This document shows, piece by piece, positions 22,912 to 32,899 of a stretch of DNA of 64,000 nt (its first letter is position 1; every line of letters starts with the position of its first letter). Below the pieces are notes generated by a model. It was not told where the DNA came from. It searched no databases and was given only the letters and a program-made list of their open reading frames with translations. This stretch comes from Nannochloropsis oceanica. Its lineage: Eukaryota > Sar > Eustigmatophyceae > Eustigmatales > Monodopsidaceae. The DNA lies in assembly GCA_004519485.1 (NCBI GenBank), contig CP038107.1, forward strand, positions 124,001-188,000. The letters are read 5' to 3'. The position numbers and the translations under genes are program-made.

Positions 22912-25900
22912 TCAGATAGAAGCAGTCGTTGTTGTCGTCAGCCTCGCTCCTGACACACGCAGCTTCAGCTGTCCGATTTTCCTGTGCACCCCCCTAATTA
23001 AAGGTAATGTCCGTTCTTGCCACTCTTCATACTCTCGCAAGACTTCTCGCAATTCCTGCAGCCGCTCCTCCTGCTGACGCCTCCTCAAACTCCCTACACT
23101 CGTGCTGCTGCTGCTGCTCCTGTTTGGGCTGGACGGCGTTGCTTGCGACAATGCAGAAGACGCCTGTGAGGTGGATAACGAAAGAGAAGAGGATTCGGTC
23201 GACGCCTGCTCCTTCTTCTGCTGCCCTGGGTGGTGTCGTCGTTGTTGTTGAATGGCTTCAAGTTCCTCTACTTCCACACGCGCTTGCTCAAATCGTTCAC
23301 GCTCCATCATCCACCCCCGCAATCGCGCCTCCAAAATCCCCAAATCTTCCTCCTCCTCCTTCTTTTCTACAACCCCCTCCTCCTTTAAAACATTCTGCTC
23401 CTCCTCTTCCCTCTCTTCCACGTCCTTGTCCTCTTTTTGCTGCTGCCCGTCTATACCGTCGTCATTGCCGAGGTCGACTTCCTTCTCGTGTTTGTGCTTG
23501 CCTTCATCTCCCTCCTCTTTTCTCATTTCCATTTCTTTCATTCTCCCTCCTCTTTCTCCAGAGCCTTCTCGGTCTTCATCTCTTCCTCTTCTAGGGGGCG
23601 CTCGGCGTGTGCCTGCGTTGTAATAACTCCCACACACATCGGTACCAGTAGCAGGAGCAGCAGTAGATGTAGCATAAGTAGTGATATCCGTAAGCCCTGG
23701 GAAGGACGATCGATTGAAAGAGGAAGAAGAGGCCAAAGGTGACGCATGGGCCGATAACCCGTGGGGGCTTGTGGGTGGCGAGAAAGAGGAAGAGAATGAA
23801 GGCGTAAAGAAGGAAGGCAACATGCCTGTTCCCGGTGAGCGGCTGCTACTGCTAATTAGAGACGCTCCTCCCTCCCTCCCACGTGTTACCCTCCCTGCGC
23901 CATTCAACCACTTTCCCTCCTTTTCCTCTACTGTCTCTGTGGCTAAAGAAGCCACCATCGCTTGCCTCCCACCAGCAAGCGCAGCAGCAGCAGGAGCAGC
24001 TGTTGACTCCACTACTTCAGCTGTTGACGTCATTCTGCCGCTTTCTCTCGCCATCGCCACGCTCTCCACCTCTTTGACCTCCTGTTTTTCGTTGACCACA
24101 TGGGAATGCATCTCTCGCAGAATCCAAGCAGGGACTTGCACTCCTTGAGCCTCCAAAACCACCTCCAACGGCCGGCGAGGAGGAGGGCGTAGGGACCCTC
24201 GTTGGGAGGGAGGGAGTATGGGCAATGACCGAGAGAAGGAGGACGAGGAATCGAAGGAGGAGGGAGCTGCTGTCGGTAGGGAGGATGAGGATAATAAGGT
24301 CCGTTCCCTAGTCGAGGCCGGTGGTGAGACTGAGGCAGCAGAAACAGATAAAAAGGCTCTATAGCTGTGACTACTGCTACTTCTGTTTTTATTCCCACCA
24401 GAAAGTGCAAGATGGCCCCTCCCTCCCGTCCCATACGCATTCCACCCCGCACCATCACCATTCCAAGGGCGAGGTGTAGGGAAATGACGCCTTCCTCCCT
24501 CCCCTATCTCCCCCCTGTCTCTTCTCCCTTCGAATAAAGCGGTGCAGCTCCGGCCGTTGCTGTTCCCACCACTGATATGCCATGTAGGATAAGCAGACTG
24601 CAAGAGCTTCAACCGACGTTCCTCTGCTTCTGTCAGTGCTCGCTGTTGCCTCTTCTTCCGATGCCGATGCACCCAAATTCGCCACCTTTTAAATGCCCAC
24701 CCTTCCCTCCATCCCTTCCATTGCCACAATCCCTCCTTCCCTCCCTCCCTCTCTCTCCTCTTCCGCGATTTTTGTCCGCGAGTCCAATACACCCATCGGA
24801 CCAAAGTCAGAGCTTGTCGTTGCTGCAACCACAGCCAGCGGGCCTGCACATCATTCCTTCGATTCCATTCCTTTCGGTGCATCATCTTTTGAAAAGCCAC
24901 CCATCCCCTCTTTTGCTGCCCTTTCCACGCTGCGACCCCCACTTTCTCCCTCCCTCGCTGACGCATGCTGATCATCGTCATCTTCGCCCACACGTCCAAG
25001 CACCGGCGGAGACATTTTTCCTGCTGCAGCGCCAGGCCCTGATCTTCAATCTCCCATCGCTCCATTCTCTCCTTCACCAGAGAGAGCCATCGCCGTAACG
25101 CCCTGCGTCGTGTCTGCTGACAGCGTGCAGCTATAAAAGCAGCACTCTCCTCCTCCTCCTCCCTCCTCTGCTCCTCCCTAACTTTCCACATCCTCCATCC
25201 CCATCTCAGCAGCAACCGTCCTTCTTCCCTCCTGCCCTCCCTCCTTCGTCTCATCCAGTCCCTCCACGCATAGAAACCCTGACTCATTCTCAACGCGTAC
25301 CACCACACCCTTCCCTCCCCCCACCCCCTCTCCTGCCGCCCCTGCCACCGTGCCCATCCCTTCCATCCCTCCCACGCTTGACTCAGCCTCCTTTCTCTCC
25401 ACCGCGTCTCTCCTACTTCCAACCTTACCACTCCCCCTACCCTCCTCCTCGTCCGTTCCCTCCACTGCTGCAGCGCCTTCTCACTTTTCCCCACCAAGCG
25501 GGCCATCTCTCCCACCTCCACCACACGGGCCAAGCTCTCCTTCACGGCACTTCTTTTGGTACAAACGTGCAAAAAAGATGTCCATCCCTTCAATGCCAGC
25601 CTCACCTTCCTCCAGTCCTCCCCACGCTGCATCCGTCGTTGGTGCCTCACTCCTACCAGCAGCAAGGCCAATGCCCTGAGCCTTCCTCTACCCTCCCTCC
25701 ATTTGTCCACATCCACACTCAACCCCTTTTTCATCATCTGCTGCTGCCATTGCTGTCGTCGTTGGAAATGCCACGCTTTCCAACGTTTCCAACATAGAAA
25801 CATCAATCGGAGCGCATGTCTCGTCGCTGCCACTGCCTGCCCCTCTCTCTGAACCCCTGGTCCCTGTACTTCGACCGTCCTCCACCATCTGATCACCAGT

Positions 25901-26607
25901 TGTTTCCCTTTTACCTGATGCCAAGCAGCATATACATTCAGCCTTGATTGCTGTACGAAGACAATGCGCCAGCGACGGAGGCAACGGCGGGCAGCAGTGG
26001 ATTGAGCATACCCATCCAAGCATAGGAGGCGGTGACGGCGAGTGGAGGCTTGCGCTGCGTGCAAACGAAGGGAGTGAAGGCCACGGCGACCACAAGCCAG
26101 AAACAATGCAATCTCTCCGTGTTGCTCGTGCTTCTCTTCGTCGGCTTGTGAAACATGCTGCTGGTGCTCTTGCCCGTGTTCCCCCCCCTTAGCTAACGCC
26201 GTTCGAAGAGCCTGCCGAGCACGAGCGGCGTGGCGACTCCTATGATACGCATCAGCTTCACCCACCGGAAGAGGGATCGCCCTGCGTGTAAAATCGGGAG
26301 AGGAAGGACGAGAACACAACGAAGGCCGGAAACGTTCAAGGGCGTCCAGTTGCCGGACGAAGCCATCCTCTACCTCGTGCAAGGCATGTTGATCATTGTT
26401 ATTGTTGTCAATTTCAACGGTGTGGTCGCGCGAGCTGTTGGATGGTGGTAACGAAATCACTAATGGTGACGGTAATAGGGGCAGAAGGGAGGAGGAGACC
26501 GGGAAAGGCTGCGTGGAGGGGGAGGAGGAGAGGCTAGAGGAGCCAGAGACGCTTCTCCGGGGGGGAGAGAAGGGCGGCGGGGAGGACGGGATTTCAATGT
26601 CGTGCAT
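22912..26607 (-). CDS. Sfi1-like Trp-repeat protein (putative centrin-binding/MTOC protein)
   Basis: Single exon, 1231 residues. Residues about 180-690 hold many degenerate repeats of a basic helix with paired Trp, for example RRCLRRWRIVF, YAAWHQVKGKQLVIRWWR, LRLMFLCWKRWKAW, VRLALKGWTSFL, SQAWEGWKGWARW and QGFYAWRDWMRRRR, spaced some 30-40 residues apart. This L-x2-W-[KR] periodicity is that of Sfi1 repeats, each of which binds a centrin in centrosome or spindle-pole linkers. The rest is Ser/Pro-rich and disordered, ending in acidic and coiled-coil segments (EEEEEDLGILEARLRGWM, RRQQEERLQELREVLREYEE). A structural role at a microtubule-organising centre is inferred from the repeats only. Other Trp-rich coiled-coil proteins remain possible. 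Confidence 0.6.
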   Translation of the reverse strand: MHDIEIPSSPPPFSPPRRSVSGSSSLSSSPSTQPFPVSSSLLPLLPSPLVISLPPSNSSRDHTVEIDNNNNDQHALHEVEDGFVRQLDALERFRPSLCSRPSSPDFTRRAIPLPVGEADAYHRSRHAARARQALRTALAKGGEHGQEHQQHVSQADEEKHEQHGEIALFLACGRRGLHSLRLHAAQASTRRHRLLCLDGYAQSTAARRCLRRWRIVFVQQSRLNVYAAWHQVKGKQLVIRWWRTVEVQGPGVQREGQAVAATRHALRLMFLCWKRWKAWHFQRRQQWQQQMMKKGLSVDVDKWREGRGRLRALALLLVGVRHQRRMQRGEDWRKVRLALKGWTSFLHVCTKRSAVKESLARVVEVGEMARLVGKSEKALQQWRERTRRRVGGVVRLEVGETRWRERRLSQAWEGWKGWARWQGRQERGWGEGRVWWYALRMSQGFYAWRDWMRRRREGRREEGRLLLRWGWRMWKVREEQRREEEEESAAFIAARCQQTRRRALRRWLSLVKERMERWEIEDQGLALQQEKCLRRCLDVWAKMTMISMRQRGREKVGVAAWKGQQKRGWVAFQKMMHRKEWNRRNDVQARWLWLQQRQALTLVRWVYWTRGQKSRKRREREGGKEGLWQWKGWREGWAFKRWRIWVHRHRKKRQQRALTEAEERRLKLLQSAYPTWHISGGNSNGRSCTALFEGRRDRGEIGEGGRRHFPTPRPWNGDGAGWNAYGTGGRGHLALSGGNKNRSSSSHSYRAFLSVSAASVSPPASTRERTLLSSSSLPTAAPSSFDSSSSFSRSLPILPPSQRGSLRPPPRRPLEVVLEAQGVQVPAWILREMHSHVVNEKQEVKEVESVAMARESGRMTSTAEVVESTAAPAAAALAGGRQAMVASLATETVEEKEGKWLNGAGRVTRGREGGASLISSSSRSPGTGMLPSFFTPSFSSSFSPPTSPHGLSAHASPLASSSSFNRSSFPGLTDITTYATSTAAPATGTDVCGSYYNAGTRRAPPRRGRDEDREGSGERGGRMKEMEMRKEEGDEGKHKHEKEVDLGNDDGIDGQQQKEDKDVEEREEEEQNVLKEEGVVEKKEEEEDLGILEARLRGWMMERERFEQARVEVEELEAIQQQRRHHPGQQKKEQASTESSSLSLSTSQASSALSQATPSSPNRSSSSSTSVGSLRRRQQEERLQELREVLREYEEWQERTLPLIRGVHRKIGQLKLRVSGARLTTTTTASI

Positions 26608-27197
26608 AGCTGAAGCTGGAGAGGTCAGGCTCTACCTGCCAGTAGAATTGAGTTCGTCCGGATCCTTGCTGTCGTGGTCAAGGACGGTAAAGATGAAGGC
26701 ATGCTGCCGCCTTCCTGAAATGCGTCTCACCTTCGCCAGGTCCGACAGCCCTGTGATGACGATAAAGATGAAAAATTATGGGAAGATTGAAAGGTTTATT
26801 AAGAAAATGACACGGGTTGTCAAACGCTACTATTGTTAACGTAAGCTTGAGTGTGTTGTCTTACTCATGGTGGTGATACTCTGATATAAAGCGCGCTTGC
26901 GACGTGGGTTCCGATGGAAGCGGCGGGAACGAGAGGGGGAGGTTGTCGGCGATGTAGAGCGTTACGACATGACATGGTCGACGACGGGAGTCAGACCCGC
27001 ACAAAACCCGACATGAATCAACAGTATAACGCCCTGCCGATGGAGTTGTGATGCGGTGCCTGGTACAGTGTCGACCTCCTTGGGCATACGCCACGAAATG
27101 CCCTCAAGTAGGGTGCACCCAAGAGAAACAAGCCGAGTAAGTCATGGATAAAAATTAAATCGCACGAATACAATAGATGTTTACTTTACTTCTCCTC
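26608..27197. other. Intergenic region with an unassigned short frame
   Basis: About 590 bases upstream of the Sfi1-like gene and downstream of the TatD gene. A 77-codon minus frame (27094-26861) begins with MAYAQGG and has no recognisable domain. An alternative minus frame contains GISWRMPKEVD. I do not call a gene. Confidence 0.4.
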
Positions 27198-28320
27198 TTA
27201 TCCAGTTGTCTCATACTTTTTGTACCCTCTGTCCATCCCTATCGCAAAACCTAAGCCAAACAATCGCTCCGCATTCCTCCGGGTCGCCTGTACTATTTCC
27301 TCCATTCCCATTCCTTTGGCGATCCCTACCACCTCAACCGAAACTCCAAGATTTTTTGGCACATTAACGTCCCCTTTAAAAGGCGCCAGTGCTGGACAAT
27401 CTGTTTCCAGCAGCAGCCGTTCAAGAGGTAGACGGGCTATCCACTTGGACATCAAGGGGCAACGTTGAGCACAGGGAGGCACGGAGAAGTAAATGTCGTG
27501 CTCGGTGTCCGAGGCTGCCGCTTCAGCATAATGAGCCTTTCCATCCCACGCATGAAAAACTGCTCTAGCACCTCTTTTTCTTCGTTCGTGCCCTTCTGGT
27601 CCCTCTTCAGCCGCAGCTGCAATTGCTGTTGCTGCAGTTTCCCTGAGCAAGGCCAAGGCATGGTGGCCCGCCGAGCGAGAGTGGACATTAACAGCCATAT
27701 CGAGCTCAAGGGCAAGTACGACTTGCTGTCGCATGCATTCCTGTTGTATTATTTTTGTAGCCTCGGGGTGTTTCTCTCCCAGGACGTGCGGAGAATAGTC
27801 CAAGCCAATCTCGCCAATGCACGTGAGCTCAGAGTGATGAGTTCGGATGAGCGTCAGCATAGCGGACAAGGCCTCTAGGCATGCGTATTCAGGATGGAGA
27901 CCCAAGGCCTTGTGTAAACGTACACCACCTTGAGTGGTAGGTAAAGCGAGGACCAAGGCGGCATCTTGCAAGTTTTCTGAGACGACCAGGATGTCGTGGA
28001 CGCCGGCGCTATTAGGATGGATGGGGAGAGCATTGGCGAGAGTGTGAGTGTCGAATTCGGGCGGGTCGCACAGCATGAATGGCGCTAAATTTCAAATCCG
28101 TGTTTTATCTGCTCAAAATCACTGACTGACTCTTTCATAGACATCTCTAAAGCCTGTTACACTTTACTTTCCATTTGGGGCATTATATTGGAGCGATAAT
28201 GGTGGAGTGGAGAGGGTGTAGGGTGGGAGGCAAGCGTGCTTACCTGTGTGCCTCTGCTAATAAGCTCTCCAAATGTGGCAGCAGTTCCGGTGCTGTCAAA
28301 TGGGCGTGGACGTCGAACAT
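27198..28320 (-). CDS. TatD family metal-dependent hydrolase (TATDN3-like)
   Basis: Two exons, 28320-28244 and 28008-27198, give 295 residues. TatD proteins are TIM-barrel, divalent-metal hydrolases with DNase activity in several members. The ligands are all present only in the spliced product: exon 1 supplies the HxH motif (MFDVHAHLTAPELL), exon 2 supplies Glu in CIGEIGLDYSPH, His in VNVHSRSAG, His in VFHAWDGKAH and Asp in LLLETDCPALAP. The joined segment LLAEAHSAGVHDILVVSENL reads straight through, as expected for the first beta-alpha unit. The intron of 235 bases has no strong pyrimidine tract. An open frame runs upstream of exon 2 to 28076 but lacks the HxH motif and is intronic. Active metal site intact. 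Divergent from the DUF1995 gene. Confidence 0.88.
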
Positions 28321-28813
28321 TCTTCCGCTTGCCTCTGGTGCTAAATGGGAATGATTGTAGAATAGCTACGACAGAAATGATCATTCCTATACATCGCTGT
28401 TGGTGAGCCGGCGACTAAGAACTCCCGCAGCAGCGATCGACATAACTTTGAGCTTTTCAGTCAGCAGAACTATCACGGATGCATTCGATTGAGCAAGCGT
28501 AAAGCAACTTCGACCACCGTGTAGTGCATGTTCATGGCCACCATCAAGACACTGCTCAACCTCCTGTGTCTGTCGGCTGCCGTTGGCTGAGAGATCTTGA
28601 GAGCCCATTCATGCATGAGAAATCCAACGGCTTGCGTTCGTATATTATATGACTTTGCTTCCCGACCCACACTTAAACCCTAGACCCCCTCTTTATTTAC
28701 ATGTCCACAACACAGTCAGCCTTATCATCGCTGACTGGGCAGTACATTCAGCATCTTGTGTCCTTTCCCGAAGCCCTTTACGCGCCTACTTTTCCTTCTC
28801 ACACAGCCTTGTC
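28321..28813. promoter_or_regulatory. Probable shared promoter region of the TatD and DUF1995 genes
   Basis: Some 493 bases between two opposed start codons. No motif stands out. Shared use is inferred from spacing. Confidence 0.4.
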
Positions 28814-30166
28814 ATGGGTGCAACGCCGAGAGCAACATCCGTTGCCCGTCCGCCACCCATGGGCTGGCGTCTTAAAAACACGCTTTGGGCAGCCATTTTA
28901 GGCCTCAGTGTATTACCAAATGTTGAATCTTCCTCCTTTGTCAACTCTCAAGCCACGGCTTTTGGGTACGCGGCCCCACCATCGTCATTTTACCCCCCTG
29001 GCTCGATGGAGGGCTACTATCCTCCCTCCCCCTCCCAAGGTGCACCTCGAAGACCCTTGCGCCGCTTCCCCACTTTCCCCGACACGCCTGCAGGGCTTGC
29101 ACATGACATTGCGGGGAACATCGCCAAGATGGTGGACGAGGACAAAGTAAGGCAAGACCTCAAAAAACAAGCTCAAGAAGGCATCGAGGCCGCCGCCTCG
29201 GCCGCGGCGTCATCGTTGCTCATCACCGCCGCGAGCCGCACGCCCTTACCTAATTTCGCCACGGGCCTCACTACCTCAGCGCCTCGATTACGTGTCGACT
29301 TGCAATTGGACGATATGAGCGACTTTTCAGAGGAGTGGTCTCTGGCTGTGAGCCATCGTTATTTGCGATTTTATGAAAAGATGCTCTTAACGCTGCGGGC
29401 GCAGGGGTACCAGCGTGTGGTGGCCGTCTTTGGTCACAGGGAGGAAGCATCGGTCGTAGAGAAACGCTTGAGGCAAGCAGGGGCATTTGGCCAGCTGAAG
29501 ATTGAATATTTGGCACGAAGGGGGGACGAGGTGGAATCGGGATCCAGGGCAGGTGGAGCGAAGGAGAAACGCGGCGTTGCTTCTCCTGCATTTCCGCTTG
29601 GTGGTGACGGCAGCAGGAAACGGATCGACATCGGTTCAAATCCCGATATGGTTATATTTTTCAATCCTCAAAATGTTGGAGGGGACCTGGCTGAGCTGAC
29701 GGAGTTCCAAAGACTCACGGCAGTGGCGACGCTGCGGGGTGCACCGGTGGTGCTGGTAAATCCTGCATTGACCGCCTTTTCTCACCTCCCTCAGGGGATG
29801 ATGGACGAGGACTATGTCCGTCCTATGATATTGAGTGATTTCAAGCCCTGCTTCCAGGCGTCGGCGCACAAGTACAAATACAATCCGTTTTTATCCTACT
29901 CGATCGTGAGGAGGGGGGGAGAGGAAGCGGAGGAGGGAGGGGGGGAGGGACCGTGGGAGGTGTTTGCACATGATGGGCGGTTGCCGGAGTCAGGATGGGC
30001 CTATTTGGAGTCGAGGCACGAGGAACCATTCAGGTTAGAAGTGGAGAGCACGTTTTTTGACTCGTGCTTTTATATTCAGAAGGCCCCGGGGGGAGGGGAA
30101 GGGGGGGAGGGAGGGGTGCCGGAAGAGGAAGAGGCGAATTCTGTGTCGTCGACATTTGATTCTTGA
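28814..30166 (+). CDS. DUF1995 domain protein, predicted plastid
   Basis: 450 residues from the ATG at 28814. The N-terminus has a basic patch, a hydrophobic stretch (TLWAAILGLSVLP) and then ATAFGYAAP, a signal peptide plus Phe-type plastid transit motif. The middle matches DUF1995: RLRVDLQLDDMSDF, a helix, RVVAVFGHREEASVVEKRL, then PDMVIFFNPQNVGGDL, LRGAPVVLVNPALTAF, DFKPCFQASAHKYKYNP and WEVFAHDGRLPESGWAYLES. Plastid DUF1995 proteins in plants include LPA3, which helps photosystem II assembly, but most are uncharacterised, so I give no finer function. The C-terminal tail is Gly/Glu-rich. The frame is open upstream to 28649, but those residues lack targeting features and the chosen ATG begins a clean presequence. 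Confidence 0.7.
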   Translation: MGATPRATSVARPPPMGWRLKNTLWAAILGLSVLPNVESSSFVNSQATAFGYAAPPSSFYPPGSMEGYYPPSPSQGAPRRPLRRFPTFPDTPAGLAHDIAGNIAKMVDEDKVRQDLKKQAQEGIEAAASAAASSLLITAASRTPLPNFATGLTTSAPRLRVDLQLDDMSDFSEEWSLAVSHRYLRFYEKMLLTLRAQGYQRVVAVFGHREEASVVEKRLRQAGAFGQLKIEYLARRGDEVESGSRAGGAKEKRGVASPAFPLGGDGSRKRIDIGSNPDMVIFFNPQNVGGDLAELTEFQRLTAVATLRGAPVVLVNPALTAFSHLPQGMMDEDYVRPMILSDFKPCFQASAHKYKYNPFLSYSIVRRGGEEAEEGGGEGPWEVFAHDGRLPESGWAYLESRHEEPFRLEVESTFFDSCFYIQKAPGGGEGGEGGVPEEEEANSVSSTFDS

Positions 30167-30567
30167 TGAGACAGAGGGAGAAAAGGAAGGAGAGGAAAGG
30201 GGAGGGAGAGAAAAGGCACATCATCGAGGGGTGTGCCTATGTATTTTAATATGTACGGCTGTGGATGCGTGGCCGGCTTCTGTTACTGGTCGCAGGGGGA
30301 GACTGTAGGAGGGAGGGAGGGACGGTGCGTGTTTTATACGAGTAGAAGTTTGAACCGGAAAGACATCGACGACGTACGATGCAACAAAGCAACAAATCCA
30401 CATCAAAGTACTGCGTGTGTAACCCTTTCGTGGACCTTTCTTATACTTGCGCGGGATTGTGTGGGGCTCACATGCGGCGGTCTTGCCGCTGTGCATTTTC
30501 TTTGGGTGTTGTTCGCTACAAATGCCTTGTGTAGAGTAGACTACGTTGTCTTCTTTCCACTCTCTCT

Positions 30568-31490
30568 TTATTTGGGTGATCCTGATGTCGTAAGTACACA
30601 ACTATTTGCGTGTGATTTCTTCGTTGTCCGAGTTATATGGGGGCTCGATGTAGATAGAAAAGGGTATGTGCGCTGCCTGAACCGCGACGGTCTCGCCTTT
30701 ATCCGTGAGTCCAAAGTCTGTTGCTTCGTAAGATGCATTACCACTTGGTCGAATGCTTTGGCAAACGTTGCGGGTAGCATTTCGCGGAGCACGTCGCCTC
30801 TCTTTTCCAGGATTCGATCACGCATCTCTTGAATGTTGGACACGGCCAGGGAGTCGAGGTATTTGTCGAGGGCTTTGGACGTTTTAAATTTCTTTCGTAG
30901 GTCGATGTTGTCGCTCTCACTTCACTTACGGTATAATTGTTGACCGATATCTTGACACATCTCATTCTTTAATTGTCTTCTGTGCACTAATTTCACTTGC
31001 CGCTACGGCTGTTGTTGCTGCCGAGAGTACTGCTCCTTCAACACTTCTGAACCCGACCCGAGCTGCCGTCGTCCGTCTAGTCCTGGCATGTTACACTGCA
31101 GCAGGTCCCAAAGGGCATATGACCAAGTCCATCACCACCCGAAACACGATTTGCAGTTTACCGTTCCCCTTTCACACAATCATGACCACCTGGATGGTCC
31201 GAAGCTTGCCTCTTGCTTCCTCCCGCTCCTCGTCCTCACCATTGCTATCGAGAAACTTCAGCGGCGCCAGCGCCGTGCGCGGGAGATGGCGGTCCTGGCC
31301 ATGCTGCCTTGCACACCTTACGTGTTTTGACATGGAGCCACAGCATTTGTATTGGTGGCGACAGTGAGCTTCATCATGTCAATCACAGCCAAGAGCACAA
31401 GTCGCGGCATGCTCCAGCCCTTCGTGTCCACGAGGATGGCCGCGAGGTACGGAGGGCCTCATAATTGCTGAGTATACGGCCACTATCCTC
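30568..31490 (-). pseudogene. Worn coding stretch of unknown origin
   Basis: The minus strand between the DUF1995 gene and the ankyrin gene reads as protein-like pieces in more than one frame, interrupted at several places. The best-preserved piece, near 30909-30700, is a charged helical segment containing KTSKALDKYLDSLAVSNIQ and KRGDVLREMLPATFAKAFDQ. Upstream pieces include PPYLAAILVDTKGWSMPRLV and GRRQLGSGSEVLKEQYSRQQ. I recognise no family, and cannot tell whether it is a decayed host gene, a gene with unusual tiny introns, or part of an old element. No reverse transcriptase or integrase motif was noticed. Confidence 0.35.
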
Positions 31491-32420
31491 CTAACCCACC
31501 ATAGGCTTTTCTGCTCCTCCCCTTTTCATTGTAACTCGCTTCTTCTGCGGTGACATACAACGTCTCAAAGGGTCCCATGCTGGCATAATCATATCCAGCA
31601 CTGCCCAAAACATATCCCTCGGCAGTCCCTTTCGTCCCACGCCTGACAAAAGCGCCACCCCAACCCGAAGCCTTTTCTCGTCATTGAGACACGACTGCTG
31701 AGCCATTTCCACTATAGGTAAGGGTCGGCCGCACTCCACGCGATGTTGCAAGCAAGTCGCGACGGGACTCTTCGTCGCCATTACTTTACGGACGGTCATG
31801 ACGAGGGCATCGGTCTTCTCTACGGTTAGGATCTCGTCGGCCAAGGTGATGGTAAGGGGATTGGTAGGGTAAAGCCGTTGAAGTAAACGCATGGGTGTCT
31901 CTCCACGCGCATCCTCAAGCATCAGACTGGCTCCATATTTGAGAAAAAGCAGAATGAGAGGATGCACGGCGGGATCGTCCAAATCATGGCAGACAAAGTG
32001 CAATGCTGAGTTTCCAAATTGGTCTTGCGCGTTGATGAGGGTGCGAATGCGCGAGTCCTTCAGCAAATGAGTCGCGAGCACGTAACGACGTGAGCGGACC
32101 TCAGCCATCAACAGCGTGAAGCCCTTTTCCGTCCGGATGGTGGGGTCCGCACCAGAAAGCAACAGCGCATCAAGAATTTCGGTTGAGCGCGCATATTGAA
32201 TCGCAGTGTATCCGCACATGTCGGCGGTATTTACATTAACCCCTCGCTCTACAAGCCACATGACCAATGAAGCGCTCTTCCAGTGATTGACGGCACGGAA
32301 CAGGCAGGTCTCGCCATCCATATTTCGGGCATTGACGCTATGAGGGTTGGCATCCAACCAGGCGCGGAGCTCTGGCTCGGTCATGCGGTCGAAAACCAGG
32401 GTCATGTGGTCTTGCAGCAT
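31491..32420 (-). CDS. Ankyrin-repeat protein
   Basis: 309 residues from the ATG at 32420. Five or so ankyrin repeats are visible in the first 190 residues: NMDGETCLFRAVNHWKSASL, DMCGYTAIQYARSTEILDAL, TEKGFTLLMAEVRSR, DQFGNSALHFVCHDLDD and DARGETPMRLLQRLYP. The C-terminal part (about 190-309) is not ankyrin-like and holds RVGVALLSGVGRKGLPRDMF and WAVLDMIMPAWDPLRR followed by a basic tail. Ankyrin repeats mediate protein binding; the partner is unknown. The frame continues upstream to an acceptor-like TATACAG just before 32469, so a short first exon near 32550-32510 may add residues; no ATG lies in this frame upstream of 32420 before that acceptor. Confidence 0.75.
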   Translation of the reverse strand: MLQDHMTLVFDRMTEPELRAWLDANPHSVNARNMDGETCLFRAVNHWKSASLVMWLVERGVNVNTADMCGYTAIQYARSTEILDALLLSGADPTIRTEKGFTLLMAEVRSRRYVLATHLLKDSRIRTLINAQDQFGNSALHFVCHDLDDPAVHPLILLFLKYGASLMLEDARGETPMRLLQRLYPTNPLTITLADEILTVEKTDALVMTVRKVMATKSPVATCLQHRVECGRPLPIVEMAQQSCLNDEKRLRVGVALLSGVGRKGLPRDMFWAVLDMIMPAWDPLRRCMSPQKKRVTMKRGGAEKPMVG

Positions 32421-32899
32421 TTTCCCCTCGTTCCTTGCTACATCCACTGTTGGTGCTGTTGAGAATTTCCTGTATAGATGGTGGGTGTATGGCGGAAGAG
32501 AAGAAGGAATGATAATAAGTCACTTTGATCGCACTTTGATTGCACATTGCGTATTTACTTTTTTTCGCGTGCAATCGTGCTTTTTTATTTCATATCCTTT
32601 TCAGTTTAAATCGTGGCTGCCATATCTTCAGCACCGGCTTATCTATCATACTTGTTCTTTTCACTGTTAAACCATGCAGGAGGCAGGAGGAGTAGTCCCA
32701 CCTCCATTCCCAGTTGTTGTCATCAGTCATTAATGGCTCCCATATCTTGTTTGTCGACATGTTCTCTATACACACAAGAACTGATCCATCTATCTACTTT
32801 CTCGTTCGTTGCTGTATCTATTACTGATACTTTTTCTGCTGTTGCTGTTATTGCCACTGCAGCTGTTGTTCACCAACCCTCCATTCCCCGCTGCCAACA
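32421..32899. other. Short intergenic region
   Basis: About 480 bases between the ankyrin gene and the 3' end of the ZRANB3 gene, both on the minus strand. It holds the ankyrin promoter, a possible small first exon, and the ZRANB3 3' UTR. No other signal seen. Confidence 0.45.

Noticed and set aside
28009-28076. Upstream extension of TatD exon 2 as the true N-terminus
   Set aside because: It lacks the HxH metal motif, which exon 1 at 28320-28244 supplies in correct phase.
29630-29645. GGTTCAAATCC, a tRNA T-loop-like string
   Set aside because: It lies inside the DUF1995 coding frame (GSNPDM) and no cloverleaf arms fit around it.
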